Below are positions 28,316-38,602 of a stretch of 64,000 bases of DNA, in pieces; position 1 is the first letter of the stretch; each line of letters starts with the position of its first letter. Below the pieces are notes generated by a model. That model worked only from the letters and a program-made list of their open reading frames with translations, was not told the DNA's origin and made no database searches. A program made the translations under genes and the position numbers. The stretch comes from Rhodanobacter sp. T12-5 (lineage in GTDB: Bacteria > Pseudomonadota > Gammaproteobacteria > Xanthomonadales > Rhodanobacteraceae), in contig NZ_NPKN01000005.1 of assembly GCF_008329435.1 (NCBI RefSeq), forward strand, positions 230,327-294,326, in the 5' to 3' direction.

Positions 28316-29665
28316 TCACTGCAGCAAGGCGTTGATCGCCTCGATGTCCTTGATGTCGGCAGTTCCGGCCGTCTGCTTCAGCAGCAGCTTGTTCAGGATG
28401 AACTGGTGCCGCGCCTGCGAGTAGCTGCTTTCCGACGAAGTCAGGGTCTGGATCGCCAGCAACACGTTGGTCATTGTCTGGGTGCCGACCTCGAAGCCGG
28501 CACGGGTCGCCTCGAGCGCCTTCTGACCGGACACCACCGAGGCCTTGGCCGACTCGACCTGGGCGATGCCGGCGATGACCGAGCGGTAATAGTTGAGCGT
28601 GTCGCGGACTACCTGGCGGCGCTGCGATTCCAGCGCGTCGGTGGCGGCGTCGCGCTGATAGATCGACTGGCGGACCTGCGAGTGGATGAGGCCGCCGGAG
28701 AAGATCGGCACGTTCAGGGTCAGTCCGACGGTGGTGGAGCCGGGCCGGTTGTCGTGGATGTCGGCGTTCTGATACCAGCTGGCATTCTTGCCGTAGCTGA
28801 CGTTGGCGGTGATCGTCGGCAAATGCGCGGAGCGGGCCGCCGTGATGTTGTGTTCGGCCGTCTCCACGTTGTTTTTCTGCGCGAGCAGGTCGGGATTGGT
28901 CAGCAGCGCCTGCTTGACCCAGCTGTCCTGGTCGGCGGGCGAGGGCGGCTGCATCGGCAGATCGTCGCGCAGCTTCTTGAGCTCGCCGGTCGGCTTGCCG
29001 GTGATCTGGGTAAGCGCCTCGCGCGCATCGTTCAGCGCGTTCTGGGCCGCGATGGTCTGCGATTTGGCCGCTTCGTAATAAGCCTTGGCCTGGTACACGT
29101 CGGTGATGGCCGAAAGGCCCACCTTGAAGCGCTGGTCGGACTGCTCGTATTGCTGGCGGAAGGCGTCCTCGTTCGCCTTCGCGTAGGTCAATGCGTCTTC
29201 GCTGGTCAATACGCCGAAGTAGGCTGCTGCCACGCGCGCATACAACTGTTGCGCCGCCGATTCATACAGCTCGTCTTGCGCAGCCGACGCGGAGTGCGCG
29301 GCCTTGAGGTTGGCGTATTTGCTGAAGTCGAAAATGGTCTGGCTGAGCTGGCCATTGATGCTGCGCGTGCGGGTATGCCCGAACTGGCTGGTACTGATGA
29401 ATTGGCCGGGATTGTTCGGGTCTTGGAACGTGGTGCCGCCACCACCGTTGGTCTGGCTCAGCGTCAGGCCGGCCGAGACCTGGGGCAGCAACGATGCGCG
29501 TGCCTGATTGACGCCTTCGCCGATGGCGAGCCGGTTGGCATCGGCCTGCGAAAGCACCGGATCATTGGCGCGCGCCTCACGGTAAGCGTCCAGCAAGTCT
29601 TCGCCGTGGCTCGGCAGCGAAATGGCGGCCAGAACCATGGCCAGTGTGAGCAGCTTCAAACGCAT
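28316..29665 (-). CDS. tolC: TolC-family outer-membrane efflux/secretion channel
   Basis: The 449-residue protein has a signal peptide (cleaved after SHG) and the two-fold repeated TolC/OEP structure: EDLLDAYREARANDPVLSQADA, RFKVGLSAITDVYQAKAYYEAA in the first half and RAGFEVGTQTMTNVLLAIQTL in the second. It forms the trimeric outer-membrane tunnel for RND, ABC and MFS efflux pumps and type I secretion. It is second in an operon after the methyltransferase gene (23-bp gap), as in many gammaproteobacteria. A TetR gene stands divergently upstream and may control it. Confidence 0.95.
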   Translation of the reverse strand: MRLKLLTLAMVLAAISLPSHGEDLLDAYREARANDPVLSQADANRLAIGEGVNQARASLLPQVSAGLTLSQTNGGGGTTFQDPNNPGQFISTSQFGHTRTRSINGQLSQTIFDFSKYANLKAAHSASAAQDELYESAAQQLYARVAAAYFGVLTSEDALTYAKANEDAFRQQYEQSDQRFKVGLSAITDVYQAKAYYEAAKSQTIAAQNALNDAREALTQITGKPTGELKKLRDDLPMQPPSPADQDSWVKQALLTNPDLLAQKNNVETAEHNITAARSAHLPTITANVSYGKNASWYQNADIHDNRPGSTTVGLTLNVPIFSGGLIHSQVRQSIYQRDAATDALESQRRQVVRDTLNYYRSVIAGIAQVESAKASVVSGQKALEATRAGFEVGTQTMTNVLLAIQTLTSSESSYSQARHQFILNKLLLKQTAGTADIKDIEAINALLQ

Positions 29666-29688
29666 GGAGTGCCTCGCAAGAATCAAAG

Positions 29689-30348
29689 TCAGAAGACGAA
29701 CCGCTGCGGCGGCTCGGCATGGGTCAGATACGGCAGGTCGGTCTCGAACAGTATTTCTTCGCGATAGCGGCCGGCACCTTCCTGCGTCAACAAGGTGGCG
29801 TGTTGCACCGGCGACTGGCCGCGCACGACCAGCGCGCGTGCGCCGGGTTTCAGCCAGGTCAACCAGTGCGGCGGAATCTCGAATACCGCACCGGTCACCA
29901 CCAGCGCATCGAACAACGCGCCCGGCTGCCATTCCCTGACGGCGTCACCGGTGACGAGAGCGACGTTGCCGATGCCCGCGGCCTGCAATCGCTGTGCCGC
30001 CGAGGTGGTGAAGTCCGCATGGATGTCGATGCTGGTGACCTGCGCCGACAGGCTTGCCAGACACGCACTCAGAAAACCCGAGCCGGTACCGATTTCCAGG
30101 ACGTGGTCCGTGGGCAGCAGCTCCAAGGCCTGCAATACCCGCCCTTCGACCACCGGCTTCATCATCACTTCACCGTGGCCCAACGGCAGGCACAGATCGG
30201 CGAACGCGAGCTGGCGGTGTTCGGCGGCGACGAAATCTTCGCGACGCACGCGGCCGATGACGTCCAGCACGCGGCCGTCCAGCACTTCCCACGGGCGCAC
30301 CTGGTTTTCCACCATGTTCGTCCGCGCCTGCTCGATATTCATCGCCAT
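29689..30348 (-). CDS. Protein-L-isoaspartate O-methyltransferase-family protein
   Basis: Predicted 219 residues, beginning MAMNIEQARTNMVENQVRPW, the signature of the PCMT-like protein that is commonly encoded before tolC in proteobacteria. The SAM-binding motif is LEIGTGSGFLSACLA, preceded by MMKPVVEGRVLQALEL. True Pcm repairs isoaspartyl residues; this branch is diverged, so actual repair activity is not certain. It is co-transcribed with tolC. Translation may start at 30348 or 30342. Confidence 0.9.
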   Translation of the reverse strand: MAMNIEQARTNMVENQVRPWEVLDGRVLDVIGRVRREDFVAAEHRQLAFADLCLPLGHGEVMMKPVVEGRVLQALELLPTDHVLEIGTGSGFLSACLASLSAQVTSIDIHADFTTSAAQRLQAAGIGNVALVTGDAVREWQPGALFDALVVTGAVFEIPPHWLTWLKPGARALVVRGQSPVQHATLLTQEGAGRYREEILFETDLPYLTHAEPPQRFVF

Positions 30349-30548
30349 CTGCTCGTGTCCTGTACGGATCCAAAAGGTCAAAAAGGATAAGTGCTGCAGC
30401 CCCGTCCTACAATGACACGCCTGGACATGGACAAGCCTGCCGCTTGCGCGCCGACCCACGAAGTGCCGGAAGTCATCGCGGACAACTGACGAACGTCACC
30501 GTCCGGACATGCGCAAGGAGGGCTCCGGGTCGCCGGTCGGCACCCGTC

Positions 30549-30577
30549 TGGAAAATAAATGAACCGTTGCGTATAAT
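30549..30577 (+). promoter_or_regulatory. Promoter of the TetR-family gene
   Basis: A consensus TATAAT (30572-30577) is preceded at 17 bp by TGGAAA (30549-30554, four of six matches to TTGACA). The surrounding stretch is unusually AT-rich for this genome. The divergent pcm-tolC promoter should lie in the same 263-bp region, but I could not fix its boxes. Confidence 0.6.
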
Positions 30578-30611
30578 AAAGCTCGAATTCTCTTTTGTTA
30601 AGGTGGGAGGC

Positions 30612-31295
30612 ATGAATACCAGCGCGCAAATCAGACCTCAGGGCCCCGGCCGCCCCAAGGACATGGAGAAGCGTGCCGCCATTCTGATCGCGGCGAAGGC
30701 ATTGTTCATACGCAATGCGTTTGCCGGTACCAGCATGGACGCGATCGCGGCCGACGCTGGCGTCTCCAAGCTCACCGTGTACAGCCATTTCGGCGACAAG
30801 GACAACCTGTTCCGCGAAGTGATCCGTTCGCGCATCCAGGACCTGTTGCCGGAGGAAACCTATTTCTTCGATCCGCAGGTCGACATTCGCGAGACGTTGC
30901 TGCGGGTGGCGCTGACCCACGCCCACCTGGATTGCAATGCCGAGACCGTGGGTACCTTCCGCGCCATCCTCAGCGACTGCCGTCAGGGCAATCCGCGTTA
31001 CGGCAAGCTGATCTGGGAAGAGGGCGCGACGCGTACGCATGGCCTGATGGAACGCCTGCTGCAGCAGGCCGTTGACGCCGGTCAACTGGACATCGATGAC
31101 GTGCCGCGCGCCAGCATGCAGTTCCTTACCCTGATCAAGGGCAATCTGATGATGCGCCAGATGTTCGGTTGCACCGAATGTCCCGAGAGCTATAGCGCGG
31201 AAATCGAGGCCACGGCGCGGGCTGGCGTCGACATGTTCCTGCGCGCCTTCCTGCCGCGCGGCCATCAATCGGCCAAGGTGCGTTCTGCCCCGTAG
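30612..31295 (+). CDS. TetR/AcrR-family regulator with AefR-like C-terminal domain
   Basis: A 227-residue repressor-type protein. The N-terminal helix-turn-helix is TSMDAIAADAGVSKLTVYSHFGDKDNLF (about residues 40-68), and the C-terminal ligand domain resembles TetR_C_7/AefR (TFRAILSDCRQGNPRYGKLIWEEG). Members often control efflux genes and respond to hydrophobic compounds. Since it is divergent from pcm-tolC, control of tolC is a plausible target, inferred only from position. A good GGTGGGAGG ribosome-binding site precedes the ATG. Confidence 0.9.
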   Translation: MNTSAQIRPQGPGRPKDMEKRAAILIAAKALFIRNAFAGTSMDAIAADAGVSKLTVYSHFGDKDNLFREVIRSRIQDLLPEETYFFDPQVDIRETLLRVALTHAHLDCNAETVGTFRAILSDCRQGNPRYGKLIWEEGATRTHGLMERLLQQAVDAGQLDIDDVPRASMQFLTLIKGNLMMRQMFGCTECPESYSAEIEATARAGVDMFLRAFLPRGHQSAKVRSAP

Positions 31296-31579
31296 TATCC
31301 ACGGCGCCGGCAGTCCGCTACCCCGCCAAGCTCCCGTTCCTGTCGATCGACCGGCGCCGCCATCCAGTGTCCCGGTGCGCGATAATGCCTCGGGCGGAGC
31401 GAGTTTCGTTGGGCTTGCGCCGCTGATTTTCGATGTGCGCCCGAATCCGTTCTGTGCGACCCCGCCGCCGCTCGCGATGTCGAGGCGGCGGTCGCGCCGA
31501 TGCCGGCATGGCGGAGAGCTCCGCTGAATAATTCGCGCCGCCGGTGCGCGTGTGTACCGATCCGAGTAAAGGTTGCCCG

Positions 31580-33430
31580 ATGAAGCTGCAGGTGCCGTTC
31601 GTCCAGTTGCCGTTGCAGTTCGATGCCGATGCACTGGCGCGTGAAATCGCCGCCCTGGGCAGCGAACACTGGCGCGAGCATCCACAGAAATTCCCGGGCA
31701 ATTACGCCCTGCCGCTGATCTCGGCCGGCGGCGACCCCGACAACGATGCCGTCGCCGGCGCGATGCTCCCGACCCCGTATCTCGCGCAATGCCCGTATCT
31801 GATGCAGGTGCTGGCGCGGATCGGTGGTGTATGGGGACGCACGCGGTTGATGAAGCTGACCGGCCAGGCCGAGGTCAGCCCGCATGCCGACATCAACTAC
31901 TACTGGCGCGAGCGCGTGCGCGTGCACGTGCCGATCGTGACCCGGCCCACCGTGCGCTTCCTGTGTGGGGATGCCGAGGTCAACATGGGGCCGGGGGAGT
32001 GCTGGATCTTCGACACCTGGCGCCGGCACCAGGTCATCAATGCGGCCGACGATGAACGCATCCACCTGGTGGCCGACACCGTCGGCGGCGAACCGTTCGC
32101 CGATCTGGTCAGGCGCGGTCGCGCGCCCGGCCATGGCAGCTTCGACGGCTGGCGCGCGGAAGCCGTTGCGCCGCAGGCCGGAGCGCAGTCGCCACTGCGT
32201 TATGAGGCAGTCAACGTACCGGTGGTGATGACGCCGTGGGAGCTGCGTGAACATGTCGGCTTTCTGTTTGGCGAGGTGCGTGCGCACCCGCAGCTGCAGC
32301 CGGCGCACCAGATCGCCATACGTTTCCTGCATGTGTGGCAGGCCTTGTGGGCGCAGCACGGCACCGACCAAGCCGGCTGGCCGGCCTACCGCGAAGCGCT
32401 CGATGCGTTCTCGGACGACATGGAGCGCTACGCGGTGTCGCTGCAGATGGTCAACGGCGCGCTGTTCATGAATACGTTGCGGGGAATGATCCTGCAGGTG
32501 GCGCTGGCCGATCGGGGCGGCGCGGTTGCGGATGCCAGCGAACCACGACTGCCGGTTGCGCCGACGATGCTCCAGGCGCGTGACGATCGGCGCGGACGCG
32601 ATCCGCTGTTCGACCGCCCGGTCTTTGTCATTTCGCCGCCACGCGCGGGTTCGACGTTGCTGTTCGAGACGCTGGCGCAGGCACCGGGCCTTTACACGAT
32701 CGGGCATGAGAGCCATGCGCTGATCGAGGGCCTGCAGGAGTTGCACCCCGCCAGCCGCGATTTCGATTCCAACCGGCTCGATGCGACGGCGGCTACGCCG
32801 GCGCTCGTGGCGGAATTGCGGCGGCGTTTTCACGCCGAGCTGCGCGACCGCGATGGCCGTCCGGCGGAAGCATCGCCGGTACGCCTGCTGGAGAAGACCC
32901 CGAAGAACGCGCTGCGCGTGTCGTTCCTGGCCAAGATCTTCCCGGAGGCGCACTTCGTCTACCTGCATCGCGACCCGCGCCAGACGCTGGGCAGCATGCT
33001 CGACGCCTGGGAGTCGGGTCGCTTTCGTACCTATCCGCAGTTGCCCGGTTGGGAGGGGCCGCCATGGTCGCTGCTGCTGGTACCCGGCTGGCGTGAATTG
33101 AGCGGGCGCTCGCTGCCCGACATCGTCGCCGCGCAATGGGGCACCACCACGCGCATCCTGCTGGACGATCTGGAGGCACTCCCGGCCGACCGTCGCCACG
33201 TGGTGCGCTACGACGCCATGCTCGCCGACCCGGCGACGGAAGTGGCACGCGTGTGTGCGGCGCTGGGGTTCGACTGGGATCGTCCGCTCGATGCCACCCT
33301 GCCGTTGTCGCGTTTCACCCTTTCCGCGCCCGCGCCCGACAAGTGGCGCCGACACGCCGCCGAGATCGAGACGGTCTTGCCGGGTTTGCAAGGGATCATC
33401 GAGCGGGCGGAGCGGTTCGCTGCACGATGA
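31580..33430 (+). CDS. Aspartyl/asparaginyl beta-hydroxylase-like domain fused to a sulfotransferase domain
   Basis: One uninterrupted frame of 616 residues. Residues about 1-170 match the non-haem Fe(II)/2-oxoglutarate aspartyl/asparaginyl beta-hydroxylase fold: His102 and Asp104 (HAD), His150 (WRRHQV) and Arg160 (ERIHLVAD) fit the iron and 2-oxoglutarate ligands. Residues about 180-335 are a helical linker. Residues 345-616 are a PAPS-dependent sulfotransferase: phosphosulfate loop ISPPRAGSTLLFE (354-360), EKTPKN, and the 3'-phosphate-binding HRDPRQTLGSML with Arg464 and Ser472. A two-step hydroxylation then O-sulfation is suggested by the fusion; the substrate is unknown. It is the only gene in its transcription unit apart from possible read-through into the ferritin-like gene. 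Confidence 0.85.
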   Translation: MKLQVPFVQLPLQFDADALAREIAALGSEHWREHPQKFPGNYALPLISAGGDPDNDAVAGAMLPTPYLAQCPYLMQVLARIGGVWGRTRLMKLTGQAEVSPHADINYYWRERVRVHVPIVTRPTVRFLCGDAEVNMGPGECWIFDTWRRHQVINAADDERIHLVADTVGGEPFADLVRRGRAPGHGSFDGWRAEAVAPQAGAQSPLRYEAVNVPVVMTPWELREHVGFLFGEVRAHPQLQPAHQIAIRFLHVWQALWAQHGTDQAGWPAYREALDAFSDDMERYAVSLQMVNGALFMNTLRGMILQVALADRGGAVADASEPRLPVAPTMLQARDDRRGRDPLFDRPVFVISPPRAGSTLLFETLAQAPGLYTIGHESHALIEGLQELHPASRDFDSNRLDATAATPALVAELRRRFHAELRDRDGRPAEASPVRLLEKTPKNALRVSFLAKIFPEAHFVYLHRDPRQTLGSMLDAWESGRFRTYPQLPGWEGPPWSLLLVPGWRELSGRSLPDIVAAQWGTTTRILLDDLEALPADRRHVVRYDAMLADPATEVARVCAALGFDWDRPLDATLPLSRFTLSAPAPDKWRRHAAEIETVLPGLQGIIERAERFAAR

Positions 33431-33577
33431 ACGGCATGGCGCGATGTGCTCTGTCGCCGCGGACGGACTGACCTTCACCTGACTTTTTCATGCGCGTTTC
33501 TACGCTGGCGAGGTCTCGTTGGCACTGGCACGCTGATGTCCTGCCCGGGTCCCTTTCCACCTGCGCAGGAGCAAGCC

Positions 33578-34171
33578 ATGGCCAAGACCAAGCCGTTCGT
33601 CAGCGATATCGAGAACATCCGCAAGCGCGCGCGCCAGGACATCGACAAAGGCGCGATGACCGCGGGCTACAGCGCCGATCGCGAGACCGTGGTCAAGCTG
33701 CTCAATCACGCGTTGGCGACCGAGCTGGTTTGCGTGCTGCGCTACAAGTTCCACTACTACATGGCGTCGGGCATCAACTCGCAGGCGATCAAGGCCGAGT
33801 TCCTCGAGCATGCCAACGAAGAACAGGGCCATGCCGACCAGATTGCCGAGCGCATCACCCAGCTCGACGGCAAGCCGAACCTGTCGCCGGAAGGCCTGCT
33901 CAGCCGCAGCCATTCCGACTACGTCGAGGGCGAGGATCTGGTCGACATGATCAAGGAGGACCTGGTCGCCGAGCGAATCGCGATCGACAGCTATCGCGAG
34001 ATGATCAATTACATCGGCGCCGACGACCCGACCACGCGCCGGGTGCTGGAAGGCATCCTGGCGGTGGAGGAAGAGCACGCCGAGGACATGAACACGCTGC
34101 TGGAGCAGCTCGGCAAGAAGGGCGAGCCGGCCAAGCCGTCGCCGGCCAAACCCGCGCGAAAGCCCGGCTGA
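33578..34171 (+). CDS. Ferritin-like (bacterioferritin-type) di-iron protein
   Basis: The 197-residue protein forms a four-helix ferritin-like bundle with the di-iron ligands in the right places: Glu in HALATELVCVLRYKFHY, E-x2-H in LEHANEEQGHADQIAERI, Glu in EDLVAERIAIDSYREMI and E-x2-H in VEEEHAEDMNTLL. It probably oxidises and stores iron or protects against peroxide. The Lys/Pro/Ala-rich C-terminal tail (KKGEPAKPSPAKPARKPG) is not part of the fold and could bind DNA or membrane, as in some Dps proteins. A GCAGGAG ribosome-binding site precedes the ATG. Confidence 0.88.
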   Translation: MAKTKPFVSDIENIRKRARQDIDKGAMTAGYSADRETVVKLLNHALATELVCVLRYKFHYYMASGINSQAIKAEFLEHANEEQGHADQIAERITQLDGKPNLSPEGLLSRSHSDYVEGEDLVDMIKEDLVAERIAIDSYREMINYIGADDPTTRRVLEGILAVEEEHAEDMNTLLEQLGKKGEPAKPSPAKPARKPG

Positions 34172-34215
34172 TCGCGACGGATGGCGCGCAGGCACGCCCA
34201 TCCGCGAAACGGGAT

Positions 34216-35228
34216 TCACCAGCCGGCCAGTGCCAGCTTGCCGATCGTGCTGCCTGATTCCAGCCGACGATGTGCCTCACGCAGATTCGCTGCATTGATC
34301 GGCGCCAGTGTTTCGGTGCGTGTGCTGCGCAATTCGCCGGCGTCGATCAAGCCGGCGACCCGCTCCAGGATGCGGCCCTGCTCGGCCTGGTCGGCCGTTT
34401 TGAAGCGCGGTCGCGCAAACATCATTTCCCAATGGATGCCGATGGCCTTGGCCTTGTACGGATCGCCGATCTTCAGCGCACCGACGGGCTCCACGATCAG
34501 GCCGACGTGGCCCTGCGGCGCCAGCAACTGGCCGATCGCGTCCCAGTAGTGATCGGTGTCGGCCAGGTTGAGCACCGCATCGACCTGCTCGAAACCCAGC
34601 GCCTGCAGTTGCGCGGCCAGCGGCTGGCGATGATTGATCACGTGTGGCGCGCCCATCGATCGGCACCAGTCGATGGTTTCGTCGCGCGATGCGCTGGCGA
34701 TCACCGTGAAGCCGGCGCGGCGCGCCAACTGGATCGCGATCGAGCCGACCCCGCCGGCACCGCCGATGATCAGCAGCGACTTGCCCTGGCCGCCGTGCTC
34801 GCTGTCGAACGGCATGCGCTGGAACAGCAGTTCCCATGCAGTGAGCAGCGTCAGTGGCAAGGCGGCGGCATCGGCGGCACCGATCGACTTCGGCGCATGG
34901 CCGACCAGCCGCGCGTCGACCAGCTGGAACTGCGCGTTGCTGCCGGAACGGGTGACGTCGCCGGCGTAATACACGCGATCGCCCGGCTGGAAACCCGCGG
35001 CCGATGCACCGACCGCCTCGACGACACCGGCCGCATCGTAGCCGAGCACTTTCGGCTGCGCCTCGACCTGCGGCTTGGGCGAACGGATCTTGGTGTCGAC
35101 AGGATTCACCGACACCGCTTCGACGCGCACCAGCAAGTCGTGTGCGCCGGGCGTGGGTGTGGGCAGTTCGACATCGAGCAACGATTGCGGGTCGTCGATC
35201 GGCAGGTAGCGGGTGAGTGCGACGGCTT

Positions 35229-35232
<4 letters not shown>
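34216..35232 (-). CDS. Zinc-type alcohol dehydrogenase/quinone oxidoreductase family protein
   Basis: Predicted 338-residue NADPH-dependent MDR enzyme of the zinc-binding alcohol dehydrogenase-like group (TIGR02817 type): GroES-like domain with LGYDAAGVVEAVGASAAGFQPGDRVYYAG, then a Rossmann domain with LLIIGGAGGVGSIAIQLAR. The structural zinc cysteines of classical ADH are absent, so it acts more like quinone oxidoreductase. It overlaps the aldo/keto reductase gene by 4 bp (ATGA) and is the last gene of the AKR-MFS operon. Confidence 0.9.
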
Positions 35233-36290
<1,058 letters not shown>

Positions 36291-36304
36291 GAGAGTGTCC
36301 CAAT

Positions 36305-37522
36305 TCAGAGGATGGTTTCCGCGCAAGCCACGGTGGCGATCCGTCGTGACGGCTGTGTATCCAGCCGCACGCTCCACAACGCCACCGCGAAACCGAGCAC
36401 CGGTACCAGCGCCGCCACCCAGGTCACCGCGCCCAGGCCCGGGCCGTGGCTGATCACCGCGCCGCCCAGCCACGCACCGATCGCGTTGCCGAGGTTGAAC
36501 GCGGCGATGTTGAAGCTCGACGCCAGCACGCCGCCGCCGGTGGCTTTCTGCAACACGCGCAGCTGCAGCGGCGCCACAGTGGCGAAGGCGACGATGCCGA
36601 ACACGGCGGCAAACGCGATCATCGCCGGCTTGCTGTGCAGCGCGAACGTCATCGCGCCAAGCACGATCGCCAGCGCGGCCAGCGAACCCAGCAGGGTGGC
36701 CACCAGCCGCTGGTCGGCAAGCCGGCCGCCGAGCAGGTTGCCGACCACCATGCCGCCGCCGAACACCAGCAGGATCGGCGACACCGCGCCGTCGGCGAAG
36801 CCGGTAACGCGGGTGAGGATCGGCTGGATATAGGTGAACACCGCGAACACGCCGGCGAAACCGAGCACGGTGATCAGCAGGCCTAGCAGTACCTGCGGAT
36901 GTGCGATGCCCTTGAGCTCCTCGACGAACTTCATCGGAGCGTGCTCGCCACGATCGGTCGGCACCAGCGCGGCGATGATCACGGTGGCCAGCACGCCGAT
37001 CGCCGTGACCGCCCAGAACGTGGCACGCCAGCCGAAGTGCAGGCCCAGCCAGGCGCCGGCCGGCACCCCGAGCAGGGTCGCCACGGTCAGCCCGGTGAAC
37101 ATGATCGAGATCGCCGAGGCCTTGCGGTCCTCCGCCACCAGGTTGGTCGCCACCACCGCGCCGACACCGAAGAAGGTGCCGTGGGCGAGCGAAGTGATCA
37201 CCCGTGCCAGCATCAGCATCGCGTAGCTTGGCGCCAGCGCGCTGGCCAGGTTGCCGACGGTGAAGATGATCATCAGCGCGACCAGCGCGGTCTTGTGCGG
37301 CAGACGGCTGGTTGCCGCGGTCAGCAGCGGCGCGCCGACGAACACGCCCAGCGCATAGCCGGAGATCAACAGGCCGGCAGCGGCAATGCTCACGTGCAGG
37401 TCGGCGGCGACCTGCAGCAGCAGGCCCATGATCACGAATTCGGTGGTGCCGATGCCGAACGCACCAGCGGTCAGCGCATACAGCGCCAGCGGGGTGCGTG
37501 GGCGAACGGTAGGGGAGTGCAT
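36305..37522 (-). CDS. MFS transporter, AraJ/DHA1-like
   Basis: Predicted 405-residue transporter with 12 transmembrane helices. The first helix FGIGTTEFVIMGLLLQVA and the following DLHVSIAAAGLLISGYALGVFVGAPLL with the loop-2 motif are typical of the AraJ/YdhP drug:H+ antiporter group. It probably exports a small molecule. First gene of the MFS-AKR-dehydrogenase operon, with its start facing the LysR gene. Starts at 37522 or 37531 are both feasible. Confidence 0.92.
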   Translation of the reverse strand: MHSPTVRPRTPLALYALTAGAFGIGTTEFVIMGLLLQVAADLHVSIAAAGLLISGYALGVFVGAPLLTAATSRLPHKTALVALMIIFTVGNLASALAPSYAMLMLARVITSLAHGTFFGVGAVVATNLVAEDRKASAISIMFTGLTVATLLGVPAGAWLGLHFGWRATFWAVTAIGVLATVIIAALVPTDRGEHAPMKFVEELKGIAHPQVLLGLLITVLGFAGVFAVFTYIQPILTRVTGFADGAVSPILLVFGGGMVVGNLLGGRLADQRLVATLLGSLAALAIVLGAMTFALHSKPAMIAFAAVFGIVAFATVAPLQLRVLQKATGGGVLASSFNIAAFNLGNAIGAWLGGAVISHGPGLGAVTWVAALVPVLGFAVALWSVRLDTQPSRRIATVACAETIL

Positions 37523-37621
37523 GGCGACCATCCTGAGGAAACGATGCGCCAGCTTAAGGATTTGCCTTTTCGTCAAAAACCACCAAGATAGCTAATCATT
37601 GTCAACGAATAATTGATAGTC
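37523..37621. promoter_or_regulatory. Divergent control region between the MFS operon and the LysR gene
   Basis: About 100 bp separate the two start codons. The part at 37560-37621 is markedly AT-rich (for example GCTAATCATTGTCAACGAA) and contains an imperfect dyad between CTAATCATT and AATAATTGATAG. This is where an autoregulating LysR protein would be expected to bind, with both promoters overlapping it. Exact -35/-10 boxes could not be assigned. Confidence 0.45.
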
Positions 37622-38530
37622 ATGGACCGCATCGGCGACCTCGCCCTGTTCCTGCGCGTGCTCGATCTGGGTTCGATCAGCGCGGCCGCACGCAGCCTCG
37701 ACCTCTCGGTGGCGGTGGCCAGCCAGCGCCTGAAGCGGCTGGAGCGCGAGCTGGGCGTGCGCCTGCTGCACCGGACCACGCGCCGGTTGCACGCCACGCC
37801 CGAAGGCATGCAGTTGGCCGAGCAGGGCCGCGCGCTGGTGGAGGATCTGGAATCGCTCACCGGCGGCCTGCGCCGCAGCGCCACCGAAGTCAGCGGCAGC
37901 TTGCGGGTGACCATGTCGGCTGCATTCGGCGGCCAATACATCTCTCCGCTGCTTCCGGAGTTTCTCGCCATGCATCCGCGGGTGAAACTCAGCGTGAATC
38001 TCGACGACCAGGTCGTGGACCTGGTCGGCTCCGGCTTCGACCTAGGCATCCGTGTCGGCGCGCTGGGCGATTCCGCCCTGGTGGCACGCCAATTGGCGAC
38101 CAACCGGCGCGTGCTGTGCGCATCACCGGCTTACCTGCAACGCCACGGCACGCCGAGCACGCCGGCCGATCTGGCCGTACACGATTGCCTGCTGCTGGTC
38201 GGCAGCCAGGGCCGGCAGGACGTGTGGCGCTTCAGCGACCGCAAGGGCCGCGAGGTCGTGCAGCGGGTGCAGGGTCGCTTCGAGAGCAACCAGGGCGTCA
38301 TGTTGCGCGATGCGGTGGTGGCAGGCCTCGGCATCGCCATGCATTCGGTCTGGCACGTGCACGAGCAACTGCGCAGCGGCCAGTTGCAGGTGCTGCTGCC
38401 GGAGTTTCCCATCGCCACCACCGGCATCCACGCGGTGATGCCGCAGCGACGGCTGGTGCCGCCGCGGGTGCGTGCGTTCGTCGATTTCCTGGCCGAGCGG
38501 TTCGGCGAGCATCCGCCGTGGGAGCGCTGA
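37622..38530 (+). CDS. LysR-family transcriptional regulator
   Basis: A 302-residue LysR regulator. The winged helix-turn-helix is SISAAARSLDLSVAVASQRLKRLERELGVRLLHRTTR in the first 60 residues, followed by the two-lobed substrate-binding domain (GSLRVTMSAAFGGQYISPLLPEF, FDLGIRVGALGDSALVARQLA). It most resembles the CrgA-like/YhjC subgroup. Its divergence from the MFS-AKR-dehydrogenase operon suggests that it controls that operon; the effector is unknown. Confidence 0.92.
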   Translation: MDRIGDLALFLRVLDLGSISAAARSLDLSVAVASQRLKRLERELGVRLLHRTTRRLHATPEGMQLAEQGRALVEDLESLTGGLRRSATEVSGSLRVTMSAAFGGQYISPLLPEFLAMHPRVKLSVNLDDQVVDLVGSGFDLGIRVGALGDSALVARQLATNRRVLCASPAYLQRHGTPSTPADLAVHDCLLLVGSQGRQDVWRFSDRKGREVVQRVQGRFESNQGVMLRDAVVAGLGIAMHSVWHVHEQLRSGQLQVLLPEFPIATTGIHAVMPQRRLVPPRVRAFVDFLAERFGEHPPWER

Positions 38531-38602
38531 TTGCGCGCAACTTGTTCACGACGCATGCATGGCCGCATGTAAGCTTGCATCACCCCTTCAGGAGTTGCCC
38601 CG

